NCBI RefSeq assembly: GCF_017591435.1
Contig: NC_059300.1
Span: 19,304,436-19,368,435, forward strand
DNA: 64,000 nucleotides
Source: Portunus trituberculatus
Lineage: Eukaryota; Arthropoda; Malacostraca; Decapoda; Portunidae
Direction of reading: 5' to 3'
The notes beneath the pieces are model-generated. The model was not told the DNA's origin. It saw nothing but the letters and a program-made list of their open reading frames with translations, and did not search any database. Each line of letters starts with the position of its first letter. The first letter of the stretch is position 1. Both the position numbers and the translations under genes were made by a program. Of this stretch, positions 38,903 through 50,060 are shown in pieces.

Positions 38903-39961
38903 ATGATGTATACGAACATAGACGGGGTTTTATCAAGTAAATTAGAATTAAGAGATTACATAAGGAAAAAAAATCCAGATATTGTATGCCTGGCTGAAAC
39001 AAAACTAAATGAGGCAATCATAAGAGATTTGGATAAAAGGTATAATGTATGGAGAAGAGACAGAGTGAGTAAAGGAGGAGGAGGAGTCATGATAATGTTA
39101 AGGAAGGAGATAGTGATCAACCAAGTGGAATGTGGGGAAGGAAAAGCAGAAGTATTGTATATTAAGATGCATATTAATAAAAAAGAGTTAACAATCATTG
39201 TAACATATGTGCCACCAAAAACAAATTCATGGACCAATCAAGAATATAAAGACATGATAGATGACACAATAAGGAGTCTAATGAGAATCGTTAAAGAAAG
39301 GAGAAAAGTGATATTAGTAGGAGATTTCAACTGTAAAGAAGTGGACTGGGAAAATTATGAAAGTGGTATGGGGGAAGAAGCCTGGGGAGAAAGATTCTTG
39401 AACCTAATGATAGACCAGAGAGTAAAGGAATGCACAAGATTCAGAGGAAACGACGAGCTGGCGAGATTGGACCTAGTTTTTACAAGGGGTATACAAATGA
39501 ATGACGATATAAGATATAAGTGCCCATTGGGAAAAAGTGACCATGCAATATTAGAAATAGATATAGAAGAAGGAAAGGAAGATAGAGACAATTCATACAA
39601 AGGAGACAGATTAAATTACAGAAAGGCTGATATTGAGAATCTCAAGAACTATTTTAAAAACGTAGACTGGGAGGAGATGGAAAACTCAGAGACAATGCAA
39701 GACAAATATAACTTATTTTTGGAAATATACAAAACAGGAGTCAGGGAATATGTCCCAAAATATAGACCAAAAGAAGAAGGAAAGAAAGATTGGTTTAATG
39801 CAAGGTGTGCTAGGGCAAAGGAGAAAAGAGATGGAGCATGGAAAAGGTGGAGAAATAGGAATCCAACAAACAAGGAAAACTTCAAGGCAGCGAGAAATGA
39901 ATATGTTAAGGTGAGGAAGGAAGAGGAAAAGAACTTGAAAAGATATTGTCGAAAAATGTAA
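38903..39961 (+). CDS. LINE family 1 endonuclease (ORF2 N-terminal part)
   Basis: The frame contains all apurinic-endonuclease-like motifs: MYTNIDGVLSSKLELRDYI (Asn), DIVCLAETKL (Glu), VTYVPPKTNSW, LVGDFNCKEVDWENY (Asp-Asn), ARLDLVFTRG and LGKSDHAILEID (Asp-His). It continues into the linker (KKDWFNARCARAKEKRDGAW) and stops at 39959-39961 by frameshift. The domain looks catalytically complete. It would nick target DNA for target-primed reverse transcription. Confidence 0.9.
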   Translation: MMYTNIDGVLSSKLELRDYIRKKNPDIVCLAETKLNEAIIRDLDKRYNVWRRDRVSKGGGGVMIMLRKEIVINQVECGEGKAEVLYIKMHINKKELTIIVTYVPPKTNSWTNQEYKDMIDDTIRSLMRIVKERRKVILVGDFNCKEVDWENYESGMGEEAWGERFLNLMIDQRVKECTRFRGNDELARLDLVFTRGIQMNDDIRYKCPLGKSDHAILEIDIEEGKEDRDNSYKGDRLNYRKADIENLKNYFKNVDWEEMENSETMQDKYNLFLEIYKTGVREYVPKYRPKEEGKKDWFNARCARAKEKRDGAWKRWRNRNPTNKENFKAARNEYVKVRKEEEKNLKRYCRKM

Positions 39962-41699
39962 GGAGCAACCAAAATTGTTCTATAGATTCATAAATGGAAA
40001 AATTAGGCAAAAAGAAACAATAGAAAGGTTAAAAGGAGAGAACGGGATGGTGGAAGACCCAAAAGTATGGCAGAACTATTAAATAAAAATTCCAGGAGGT
40101 CTTTACTAAAGAATCCAAATTTGAGAGGCCACAGGGTAATAGAGAGACAATCTATATGAAAGAGATTAAAGTAACCAAGCTTGAAATAAAAGAGTTAATG
40201 AAGGAACTGGATGAAGAGAAGGCAATGGGACCGGATGAAGTCTCAGGCAGAATACTGAAAGAATGTAGGAAGAACTAGCAAGTCCTATATACAACATCAT
40301 AAAATGCTCAATAGAAAATGGAACAGTGCCAGTAGAATGGAAAAGAGCTGAGGTGGTTCCCATATATAAGAGCGGAAGGAAAGAAGAACCTTTAAATTAC
40401 AGACCGGTATCACTAACTAGTGTAATATGCAAGATGTGTGAAAGAATAATAAAGAAACAATGGATCGAGTTCTTGAAGACAACAAATTAATATCAAATAG
40501 CCAATTTGGTTTTAGAAATGGACGGTCTTGTGTAACTAATTTATTGAGTTTCTATTCTAGAATAGTTGATAGAGTACAAGAGAGAGAGGATGGGTTGACT
40601 GCATCTATTTGGATTTAAAAAGGCGTTTGACAAAGTGCCACACGCAAGATTACTGTGGAAGTTAGAGGAGAAGGTTGGCTTAAAAGGAAGCACATTGAGA
40701 TGGATAGAAAATTATTTGAGGGGGAGAGAAATAAGGACGGTAGTTAAAGATATGAAGTCCAAGTGGAGAGCAGTAGAAAGCAGAGTGCCACAGGAGTCAG
40801 TATTGGCACCAGTACTTTTCCTCATTTATAGTAACGACATGCCAGAAGGAGTGAACAGCTACATAAATTTGTTTGCGGATGATACGAAACTGTGCAGAGT
40901 TATAAAGCAAAAGGAGGATTGTGAAATACTGCAAGAAGACCTAAATAAGATCTGGGAATGGAGTAAGAAATGGGAAATGGAATTCAATATGAACAAAAGC
41001 CATGTCATGGAAATGGGAAAGAGTGAAAGACGACCTGTGGGAATCTATAAGATGGGAGATGGAGTAGAACTGGAGAAAGTCAAAAAGGAAAAGGACTTAG
41101 AAGTGACGATGGAAGAAAACAATCAACCAGTAAGCCATATTGATAGAATTTTTAGAGAAACATATAATTTGCTGAGGAATATTGGAGTAGCATTTCACTA
41201 CATGGACAAAGAAATGATGAAGAAATTGATAAATACTATAATAAGACCCAGATTGGAATATGCAGTAGTGTGGACCCCTCATAAAAAGAAACACATAAGG
41301 AAATTGGAGAGGCTACAAAAAATGGCTACAAGAATGGTCCCAGAACTTGAAGGGATGACATATGAGGAGAGACTAAAGGCTATGGATCTACCAACCTTGG
41401 AACAAAGAAGGGAGAGAGGAGACCTGATACAAGTCTATAAATTGATCAACGGAATAGACCAAGTGGATAATGAGAAACTGATCCTGAGAGAAGAATATGA
41501 CATGCAAAGCACAAGATCGCATAGTAAAAAGCTGAGAAAGGGAAGATGTCTGAGAGATATTAAAAAATATAGTTTCCCGCAGAGATGTATTGAGACGTGG
41601 AACAGTTTAGATGAAGAAGTAGTGTCTGCAACGAGTGTGCACACTTTTAAAGTAAGATTGGATAAGTGTAGATATGGAGACGGGGTCACACGAGCATAA
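39962..41699 (+). pseudogene. LINE family 1 reverse transcriptase, frameshifted first half
   Basis: Between 39962 and 40634 the fingers are spread over several frames (KELDEEKAMGPDEVSGRIL, QFGFRNGRSC). From 40635 an open 354-residue frame continues with LLWKLEEKVGLKGSTLRWI, VPQESVLAPVLFLIYSNDM (the G of VPQG changed to E), NLFADDTKLCRV with both catalytic aspartates, and the thumb and C-terminus to RYGDGVTRA. The element cannot encode a continuous ORF2. Confidence 0.88.
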
Positions 41700-41745
41700 A
41701 GCCCAGGCCCTGTAAAACTACAACTAGGTAAATACACATCACCTA

Positions 41746-42000
41746 CAGAAACATAAAACACCACTTATAATACCTCCAAATATTATTCTTTTACGAGTTT
41801 GTGTTAAACTCAATGTTGGTGATTACATATATTTTTTTATACGTTTATCTTCCTTACAACGTATAGGATTATTACAATTAATTATTGCTTAAATCCCCCT
41901 TCTCACAGCAAACTTACACCATGTCTAACAGCTCGAGAAATAGAAATGTAAGAAATACTTGAGATGCCTTTTCTTGTTTTCTTTGAGAAGACACCCAGCC
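41746..42000. other. Boundary between LINE and DIRS element
   Basis: The stretch is AT-rich. I could not fix the left end of the DIRS element, which should be an inverted terminal repeat. Confidence 0.4.
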
Positions 42001-42203
42001 TGTTTTCTACTCCCAAGTACCACCCAGCAGGTTGATTCTTTCATTTGCGTGTGCTGTCACAAAGCTTACATGTTGCCTTCAGCTCAGTGCTTGCATCGGC
42101 TAGTTGTTTCTTCTTTTCAGCAGCCGTTGTGTCTGCTTTTCGTTGCTCCTTGGTTTGTCATCTACAGGGAGATTGTAAGTGTGTGATTATGCCATGTTAG
42201 TGT

Positions 42204-44313
42204 TTGAAGTGTTCTTGCTCCCTCATGTCACTTGAGGTGGACCCTCATGGGGAGCGTCCGTCAAGTAAGGTGTTTTGTAGCCTTGCTTCCCACTGCGATT
42301 GCTGTAAGGCCTTGTCCCATGACCAGTTTCTATGTCTTTTGGAGAGTATTAAAGACCATATTGAGAGGAGGAAGGCTTCTTTTTCTTCTGGTATGTGTAA
42401 GTTTTCCCCTACATCACGGCAGATACAGAAATGTATGTGCAGGATAGAGGAGACATTGGACTGGCTTTCCCTCTTTCTCTCCTCTTCCCAGGGTCCTCCT
42501 TTCTCTGGTTTCCAGACTCTGGCTTCACAGGTAGACGGTTCCCAGCCAGGAATGAGCGGTGCTATGCAGAGGCCGGGGCAGGCCGGACCAGCTGGTGCTG
42601 CCAGTCCTGAGATCGAGATGGTACTGACATCCGCTGCAGGCCCAACAACAACAACAGGTGGCTTCTGTGCCCCAGTTCCTGGGACAGGTAAGGCAGTGCA
42701 CAGTGCCCTTAGTACTTTTTGCACTATTTATGGTGGTGGCATCGGTGACAGCCATCCGGCTCCCACACCAAGCAGCTGCCCCACTACCTAGGATACGGAG
42801 GTCGGCATCTGCCATACAGCTCCCATGCCAGGCAGCCATCCCACTACCCAGGATACAGAGGTCAGCATCTGCCATACAGCTCCCATGCCAGGCAGCCATC
42901 CCACTACCCAGGATACAGAGGTTGGCATCTGCCATACAGCTTCCGTGCCAGGCAGCCGCCCCACTACCCAGGATACAGAGGTCGGCATCTGCCATACAGC
43001 TCCCATGCCAGGCAGCCATCCCACTACCCAGGATACAGAGGTTGGCATCTGCCATACAGCTCCCGTGCCAGGCAGCCTCCCCACTACCCAGGATACAGAG
43101 GTCAGCATCTGCCATACAGCTCCCATGCCAGGCAGCCATCCCACTACCCAGGATACAGAGGTTGGCATCTGCCATACAGCTCCCATGCCAGGTAGCCATC
43201 CCACTACCCAGGATACAGAGGTTGGCATCTGCCATACAGCTCCCATGCCAGGCAGCCATCCCACTACCCAGGATACAGAGGTTGGCATCTGCCATACAGC
43301 TCCCATGTCAGGCAGCCGTCCCACTACCCAGGATACAGAGGTTGGCATCTGCCATACAGCTCCCATGCCAGGCAGCCGTCCTACTACCCAGGATACAGAG
43401 GTTGGCATCTGCCATATAGCTCCCATGCCAGGCAGCCGCCCCACTACCCAGGATACAGAGGTCGGCATCTGTCATACAGCTCCCATGTTTGATGGCCAGA
43501 ATTCTATCCAGGATACTGATGGTGGCATGTACCATACAGCTCCCATGCCTGGCGGCCAGCCTCTTATCCCCTCATGTGGTTTTATCCGCAGTACAAGTAA
43601 GGAAATGCCCGGTGCTCCTGGTACTTTCGGCAGTGATTACAGTGGTGGGGTTGGTGACAGCTATCCAGCTCGCATGTCCAGCAGCCACCCACTACTTAGG
43701 ATATGGAGGTTGGCATCTGCCATACAGCTCCCATGCCTGGTGGCCGGACTCCTTTACAGGATGTTGAGGCTGGTGTCTGCCATACAGCTCTCACAGCAGA
43801 CAGCCAGACTCGTTTCCAGGATGATGAGGGTGGCATCTGTCATATGGCTCCCATGCCTGGCAGCCAGCTTATCATCTCACATGGATTAGGCCTAGGTGAG
43901 ACTATTCCATTTTCTTCTGTGGTGAGTTTGGCCACAGCCATGCTGTCAAAATGTCTGGTGGCCTTCTCCCTACCAAGAATATGAGTGTTGATATCAGCCA
44001 CAAGGCTCCCATGCCAGGAGACCAGAGTCATGTCCTTTTTGTAGGGGTTGGTGTGTGCTCCTCAGCTCCCATGCCTGACAGCCATCCTCTTCCTTGCAGT
44101 GGATTGGACCATGTGGACCCTGATGAGTCTGCCGGAAAGCCTTCCACTTATTCCACTTATTCAGGAGCCTTTTCTGTTGAGGCTGACCAACCAGCTCCTG
44201 CGCCTGGTGGCAGTTGGATGGGCCAAGGTCTTTTGGCTCCCATACCAGTTAGCCACCTCCTTTCTGCAGTCAGGTCCTGTGAGGATGATGAGGAGGAAGT
44301 TCCTAACAAATAA
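42204..44313 (+). pseudogene. DIRS gag, N-terminal part with 20-residue repeats
   Basis: Frame 3 opens at 42204 (MSLEVDPHGERPSSKVF, SHCDCCKALSHDQFLCLLES) with a Cys/His cluster and a low-complexity Pro/Ala linker. A TAG at 42789-42791, within the first 60-bp repeat, interrupts it. The same frame then continues through about 12 near-identical 20-residue repeats (QDTEVGICHTAPMPGS core), further degenerate copies to about 44060, a stop at 43887, and an acidic end SCEDDEEEVPNK. The repeats have the look of a coding minisatellite; their role in Gag is unknown. Confidence 0.7.
42748..43500 (+). repeat. 60-bp coding minisatellite in DIRS gag
   Basis: Twelve successive 60-bp units begin at 42781, each with CCACTACCCAGGATACAGAG, GGCATCTGCCATACAGCTCC and a CATGCCAGGCAGCC segment. 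Units differ at only a few positions (GTCAG/GTTGG/GTCGG, CCAT/CCGC/CCGT). Degenerate copies continue at 43500-43570 and 43690-43880. Because the period is a multiple of three and lacks stops, several frames on both strands stay open. Confidence 0.97.
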
Positions 44314-44328
44314 GGTGTTTCCCCTTTT

Positions 44329-45036
44329 TTGCATCTCATAGGCCAAGTAAGGGCCTGTCTTCATCTGCCTTCACTTGAGACTCCTTCCTCATCCCAACTT
44401 ACAGGTGTAGAAAGGGCACAGGACTCAGTTTTCCCTTGCCAGGCTTTAATTAATCTCCTACAGTTGCTTATGGCTCAAGCTGTCTGGGAAGAAGCCCAAT
44501 GCAGGTTTCTGAAGGAGCCTAAGCCTTGCTCATCCAATTTCCAGTTGTCTAGGGACTGGTACAGCCGGGCCAGCTCTTTTTATATGCCTGAAGGGGCCTC
44601 CTACCTGTTGATGCAAATGGAGAAAGTATGTGGTTCCATAGCTGACATTGCCTCTTGGATGGACCAGGTTTTGGCTACATGGGCTGATGCTGCTTCTATC
44701 TTGGAGCAGGATGTTTTGGAATTTTTATCAGCACTGGCCAAGGCTAACAAGGACATTCTTTATCCTGCTGAAGAGCAACGCTGTAGATTCCTTATGGATT
44801 TGTTACCTCATACCTTTTCTGACAGGGAGAAGCGCCAGCTTCTTTCTTCTCCCTTTACTGACGTTCTATTTGACCCAGCTGTGGTAGACAGGGTGCAGGA
44901 CAATGAGCACTTGGCTTCTCAGCAACGTGCACTCTCTTCTGTGGTACAGGGGTTAGCCTCTTTTTTTTTTAAGTTCAGCCTCTGCACCTCGTGGGAACAA
45001 GGTAAAAGGGCAAATGAGGAGGGGGTCGTTTCTTAG
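44329..45036 (+). CDS. DIRS gag, C-terminal part
   Basis: The 235-residue frame reads LINLLQLLMAQAVWEEAQCR, WYSRASSFYMPEGASYLLMQ, SWMDQVLATWADAASILEQD and DKDILYPAEEQRCRFLMDLL-type helical sequence. This is the capsid-like part that precedes pol in DIRS gag. It lies in a different frame from the repeat-bearing part and is followed directly by an overlapping frame at 45036. Confidence 0.6.
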   Translation: MHLIGQVRACLHLPSLETPSSSQLTGVERAQDSVFPCQALINLLQLLMAQAVWEEAQCRFLKEPKPCSSNFQLSRDWYSRASSFYMPEGASYLLMQMEKVCGSIADIASWMDQVLATWADAASILEQDVLEFLSALAKANKDILYPAEEQRCRFLMDLLPHTFSDREKRQLLSSPFTDVLFDPAVVDRVQDNEHLASQQRALSSVVQGLASFFFKFSLCTSWEQGKRANEEGVVS

Positions 45037-45249
45037 TGCCTCTTCATCAGCTCCTGTCCTTAGACCCTCCGCTACAGGGAAGTCCTTTTGTGCTAGGGGT
45101 TCTGGAAGTGGAGGATCCCATGGCCAGGGTAGATCTTGCTAGGAAAGTAGTTTGCTCTCCTGTGTCTGTGGGTGCTTGCCTGCAGTGGCACTGGAGAGAG
45201 AGGATGGGGGTTAGATGGCAAGACTGCGTTATGGGTATGTTCTCCCCAT

Positions 45250-46439
45250 TTTGCGTTCCCCTCTTTTGTCTGCCAGACCCATAGAGTTTGTGAGCTATGC
45301 AGAGGGGTCAGATTGTCATGTGACCTTGGACTTAGTGGTGCAGGATATGTTGGGCAAAGTTGCCATAGAGCTTGTGGTCAGCAAGCTAAAAGGCTTTTAT
45401 GTCCATCTGTTCCTCTTACACAAAGTAACAGGGAGTTGGAGAACTGTGTTCGAGCTCTCGGTTTTGAACAAGTTCTTAGTCGTCAGCCTCTTCCCAGTGG
45501 AGATGGTGGCATCAGTTTTGGAGTCCATGAATGTGGGGATTGGATGGTGTCATTGGACCTGAGGGACACATATTTCCAAGTTCCAATCCACCCTCGTTCT
45601 CGCAAGTACCTGCGGTTCGTGTGGCGAGGCAATGTTGAAATTTTCAGTTCAAAGTTCTTTGATTTGGCCTCGCCACTGCTCTGTATGTCTTTACCAAGGT
45701 GATGGGTGTGTGCTCAGATCAATCTGCCCAAACCAGACCTGGTACCCAGCAAAAGGAAGCAGTACCTGGACATGGTGCTGGATTCAGTAAGAGCTCTGGT
45801 TTTTCCATCGCCAGAAACGGTCAGCCGGTTTCTGTTGGTGGTGCAGAGTTTTCTAGAGGATAAAGCCCCTATGGTGTCTCTATGGCTGGTACCAGGCAGC
45901 CAAGTACACTCTCAGTCCCTTCAGTGGTGCCTGAAGAAACACTGGAGGGCAGAGTCGGAGCCACCCTGGTGACGGGTTTCTCCTTCACAGCTGTCTAGTG
46001 GACCCTCCTGGTGGATGGATCTGGGTCATCTTCTCAGGGGGAGCTCCTTTGTGATAGCACCTCCGGAACAGTGTCTGTTTTCTGATGAGTACCTTCATGG
46101 TTGGAGATGCTCATCTGGGGTACTATATTGTCTCAGGAGTGTAGTCTCCACAGGAGCAGAGGTTTCAACTACTTGGAAATGATGGCTGTTTTCCAGGCTC
46201 TGCAGTCCTTTCAGCAGGAATTCTCGAGCAAAGTGGTGTCTCTCATGTCAGACAATTTGACAGTGGTGGCCTATTTATGGAACTTAGGGGACACTTGGTC
46301 TGAGTCTCTGTCGGATCTGGCAGGGGACATTCTCCGGTGGTGCATGGACAACACAGTCTCTCTTTACCTCAGGTTCATGCCGGGATGGCACAATGCAGTG
46401 GTGGACATCCTCAGTTGTGAGTGTGTGGGACCAGAGTAA
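45250..46439 (+). pseudogene. DIRS reverse transcriptase and RNase H, active site deleted
   Basis: Reverse transcriptase fingers are in two frames: LKGFYVHLFLLHKVTGSWRT and ELSVLNKFLVVSLFPVEM (frame of 45215), then GDWMVSLDLRDTYFQVPIHP and RSRKYLRFVWRGNVEIF (frame of 45172). Near 45700 the reading jumps from the segment before the palm to QINLPKPDLVPSKRKQYLDM, so the part with the YxDD box is missing. At 45706-45972 follow QSLQWCLKKHWRAESEPPW and at 46101-46439 RNase H (NYLEMMAVFQALQSFQ, SLMSDNLTVVAYLWN, RFMPGWHNAVVDILS). Confidence 0.82.
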
Positions 46440-46889
46440 ACCTTACATCCAGTAGTGTGTTTGCAGGTCTTCCAGGTGTGGGGCATGTTGCAGGTGGATC
46501 TGTTTGCTATGGCCTTAAATCTCCAGTATGTATCTCCCCTGCCAGACCCAGGAGCTCAGAAAGAGGATGCGTTTTCTTTAACATAGGAGGGCTTGAATCT
46601 ATATGCCTTTCCTCTCTTCTTTCTGATTCATCGGGTGCTGGTTCGGATGTTTTTGTTTGCGTGACTGATTGCCCCGCAGTGGCATCAGACAGACTGGTTT
46701 CCTCTGCTTCTGAGTCTGCTAGTGAACCATCCTTGAGTGTTGCTTCCATGGGCAACTCTACTCCACCAGCCTCATCACCACCTCTTCCACAAGTCTCCAG
46801 GGGCACTTCACTTTCATGTGTGGAGACTCTCCAGCATCTTTTCCAAAAGAGAGGCTTTTCACAGAGGGCCCTTTATGGCCCTTCAGGTC

Positions 46890-47900
46890 AGACAGTCCTC
46901 TACTATAGTTTATCGGGCAAAGTGGTCTGTCTTCTGTGGTTGGTGTGAGTCGAGGGGTTGTCATCTTGTCTCGGCCTGTGATGAACTTAGTGGACTTTTT
47001 AATTTTTCTGTGGGACACAAAGCATTTCTCCTTGCCATCCATTAGGGGATACTGTTCAGCTTTGGCCCCCATTTTCCAGCAGGCTGGCTTGGATATCTCA
47101 CAGAATTTAGATCTGTCAGCTCTGTTTTGGGGAATTGCCAAGTCAGCTCCTTCCCATTCACCATGCATTCCTGCTTGGGATTTGTCCTTAATTTTATGTT
47201 CTGTAATGAGCCTCATCATTTGGCTTCATTGAGGGATGTTGCACTAAAACCTTCACTTCTTTTGGCTTTAGCATCTGCTTGTCATGTTAGTGAACTGAAT
47301 GGACTTTCGGTGGAGGTTCGTCACTCTAAGGGATGATCTTCTATGACTTTTTCTTTAGCCCTTGATTTTCTTGCAAAGACCCAACTTCCAGGTGATGAAT
47401 TTCAGTCTGACTTCACCATTCCTGCTCTTATCGAGTACATTGGCGACTTGGTGGGGGGGACTGACTTTTATGCCCAGTCAGAGCCATCACGGAGTACCTT
47501 CGTTGGACCATGAATTATTGTCCTAGATGTTCCTGCCTTTTTGTGACAGTTCCTGAGCTTTAGTGTGTGGTATACCCTCATACTATTTCTTACTGGATAT
47601 GTCAGGTTATCCAGTGTGAACATGAGGATATTTCTGAGGACATGTGCCTGATTCGGGTGAAGGCACATGAAGTTAGAGAAGTGGCGAAGAGTGCCTTGTT
47701 CAAGAAGATTCAGCAGTATTCCTGGTGTTCTTCAGGCAGGAACCTGGAAGAGTATGTCCACTTTTGCTTCTTTTTATCTTTGGGATATTACTCAATAGCA
47801 TTTGGATACCTTTTCTCTGGGCCCTGTTGTGTCGGCTCTCAGGGTTATTCAATAAATTTTATTTTGGGTTCCTTATACATACTGTTCTATGTATTGTCCT
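46890..47900 (+). pseudogene. DIRS tyrosine recombinase, frameshifted
   Basis: The N-terminal helical domain reads AKWSVFCGWCESRGCH and FLIFLWDTKHFSLPSIRGYC then SALAPIFQQAGL (46900-47100). The catalytic part follows in another frame: KPSLLLALASACHVSELNGL (47240-47310, where the first conserved Arg should lie, here apparently His) and RVKAHEVREVAKSALFKKIQ (47655-47714), which contains the H-x-x-R motif. The C-terminal tyrosine region is in EEYVHFCFFLSLGYYSIAFG. Stops at 47334 and near 47560 break it. This enzyme would integrate the circular element DNA. Confidence 0.75.
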
Positions 47901-48085
47901 CTGTGGGGTTCTGCATCATTGGGCCTTTCTCATGGGGAGAAGGTTTGTGATGCTCCTCTCACTCCTCTTGCTTTGTCCCTCTCTCATGGAATACAAGTAT
48001 GGCACTATCCAGGGCACCCCAGTCATTGCCTACGTAATGCAGTCAAATACTTGTGAAATTATGACCAGCCATCATACTCAGTAAA

Positions 48086-48640
48086 TACTTGTTTAATTTC
48101 ATAATTATGTATCACAAAAAATGATCCACTAGAAAGGGATAAAAGTGAACAAAAACATTGGTAATAGTGCAACAAAGCAATTTTCATCATTTTTCCTCTC
48201 AGATTCACCTAATTTAATGTAGTATAACCTACCTTATGCTAGTGCAACAACAGATCAATGTACTAACCTAATATAACTAATCTAGCATACCCTAGCAGTA
48301 GGAAGGAGTGTAACCAATGCTAATATGAATTGTCAGTGAGTGTAGTGGGCTGAATGGTCTACTGCAGAAAGTTGAAATAATTTTCAATAATATTTCAAAA
48401 TCATTGACAACAATATTCATTTGCAAAATTTACTGTTGGTATTCAAAATACTTACATTAATAAGATCTACATGTCTGAAATAGTAAAATAGAGAATGTTT
48501 ACCCATGTGTATTTTTAAGTTATGACAATTTCCATATATTAGCCTTCTAAAATTTCTATTTCTCCAACAATTTTATCTCTTACTTTATGACTGTTCTGTT
48601 GGTGATGTGTTAGACAGTTGCTGTTCTTCTCTTGAATCTA
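48086..48640. other. Region without a recognised gene
   Basis: It is AT-rich DNA with short open frames only. Confidence 0.4.
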
Positions 48641-48800
48641 CTGGCAGTGGTGTTTCTTAGTGTCCTTTTTTATCATCCTCTCTTTCTACATTCATCAAAG
48701 ATTTCACAAATCATATTTACTCTCCTATCCACTCATACACTGATGATACCACGCTGCATTTATTCAAATATTTTCTTACATATTCAACCCTTTAACCTCT
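48640..48800 (+). pseudogene. Reverse transcriptase remnant (LINE family 3)
   Basis: One frame reads DFTNHIYSPIHSYTDDTTLH at about 48702-48761, the palm segment with the catalytic aspartates (YTDD here), flanked by degraded SVLFYHPLFL-type sequence. It is a short relic like the reverse transcriptase at 30.0-31.5 kb. Confidence 0.6.
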
Positions 48801-48877
48801 TCACTACAGGCAACAAAAATGGCTCCTGGCACCATATCTGGGCTGGATGGGGGTGGGGAGATACTTGACTCAGAGGC

Positions 48878-48880
<3 letters not shown>

Positions 48881-48974
<94 letters not shown>
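48881..48974. repeat. TC dinucleotide array
   Basis: It is an uninterrupted TC (GA on the other strand) run of about 94 bp. Confidence 0.97.
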
Positions 48975-48976
<2 letters not shown>

Positions 48977-49500
48977 CACTACAGAAATAATGATGAAGGT
49001 AAGTGATTCTTCATAATAGGTACATACAATAAGAAATAAACTCACACAAATTTTATAGAAAAAAATTATGGCAGAGGGAGAAACTTACATACCTGGAGGT
49101 GCTGATCTTAATTAAGACCAAAATATTCACTTGCAGAGGATTGTCTCATGGAGACTGGGGAAGGTGTCTACTGACAGTTAGAATAAACCATAATTCTATG
49201 AAATATCATTCTTAGGATACCCACCAGTAAGCTAAATCTACTGGCAAAGGAACAAAGAACCAGAGCCAGGAATTCTGATAGTGTCACCACAAGGTAAATA
49301 GCTTCTGAAATGAAATACAGGCAACCCCTACTTAACGAAGGTTCACACAACAAAATTTCGCTACAACGAACGTTTCATTTTACTACCATCTGCTCGTTTA
49401 ACGAACACCTAACTCGATTTAATGAAGTTTTATTCAGGTAATTTTTTCCAAGTTTGAAAGCCCTGCCGTATCATGCAAGCCGACAGGCTTTTGAATACAC

Positions 49501-49812
49501 CAGTGGTATTCATTGTGCGGCTCGCGATGACTCAATTTACGGCTCTCGAAAAATAAATAAATAAATGAATAAAAACCAAAAAGCACACTTCCACTCATCA
49601 CAGCATAAAGTAAGTTTGGTCTTTAGTTTGCTCTTAATAACAAGATATATAGGCTAATATTACCCATGTCTAATTCATCTTATTTACTATATTGCACTAG
49701 CAGCCCAGTACTACTTAATTTAGTTGAGTTATGCTAGCTTGCACTAGCTGCGGCTCTCAATGAATGTGTTTAACCCAAGTGGCTCCCTTGCAAAAATTAG
49801 TGAATAACACTG
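49501..49812. mobile_element. hAT-type MITE nested in T7
   Basis: The ends CAGTGGTATTCATT and the reverse complement of the right end CAGTGTTATTCACT match at 12 of 14 positions. An exact 8-bp duplication GAATACAC flanks it (49493-49500, 49813-49820). The empty site is visible in T2, where GAATACACCAGCACCT reads continuously (reverse complement near 23330). At 312 bp it has no coding capacity. Confidence 0.93.
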
Positions 49813-49934
49813 GAATACACCAGCACCTCTCATGGACAACATGTGCACCACTCACTCCCCCCCAGTTCAAAACAATAACAGCGTCAGCAGCAGCTCATCT
49901 TTCCTTGCTCAACTTACCACCAAAACGCCCTGCA

Positions 49935-50060
49935 ATGTCGCCTAGCATTGCTAAGAAGTCTCTTACTCTCGAAGTGAAGCTGGATATTATTCACAGACAC
50001 AAGAGAGGTGAGAAAATTAATAGCATTGCTCACCACCATCTTGACTCCATCTACCATCTC
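49935..50060 (+). pseudogene. Tigger N-terminal HTH fragment in T7
   Basis: From the ATG at 49935 it reads MSPSIAKKSLTLEVKLDIIH then RHKRGEKINSIAHHH, the first helix-turn-helix of a CENP-B/Tigger transposase. After the residue run at about 50040 homology is lost and the frame continues with unrelated residues to 50192. No DDE domain follows before the right end. Confidence 0.7.

Larger units (their letters stand above)
37990..41745 (+). mobile_element. LINE family 1, near full-length copy
   Basis: It follows the previous copy head to tail. It contains ORF1 (open from 38265), an intact endonuclease start at 38903, a frameshifted first half of reverse transcriptase (39962-40634), and an open second half (40635-41699), ending CAGGCCCTGTAAAACTACAA and CTAGGTAAATAC. 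The sequence type is CR1/Jockey-like. A truncated relative starts at the right window edge. Confidence 0.9.
42001..48085 (+). mobile_element. DIRS1-type (tyrosine recombinase) retrotransposon
   Basis: The order gag, reverse transcriptase, RNase H, tyrosine recombinase, with no integrase or LTR, identifies a DIRS element, a group common in decapods. The 3' end holds related AATACTTGTGAAATTATGA and AAATACTTGTTTAATTTCAT segments, as expected near inverted terminal and internal complementary repeats. I did not resolve the left repeat. The element is inactivated by stops, frameshifts and loss of the reverse transcriptase active site. Confidence 0.85.

Noticed and set aside
42781..43500. CRISPR-like array
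   Set aside because: Units are contiguous 60-bp tandem copies without unique spacers, in a eukaryotic retrotransposon gag.
42525..43535. Long minus-strand frames over the 60-bp repeat
   Set aside because: They stay open because the stop-free unit is a multiple of three. The plus-strand gag frame is the one continuous with recognisable flanking gag sequence.
48776..49045. Ser-Leu and Arg-Glu open frames
   Set aside because: They are translations of the TC/GA array. The same applies to 62173-62526.
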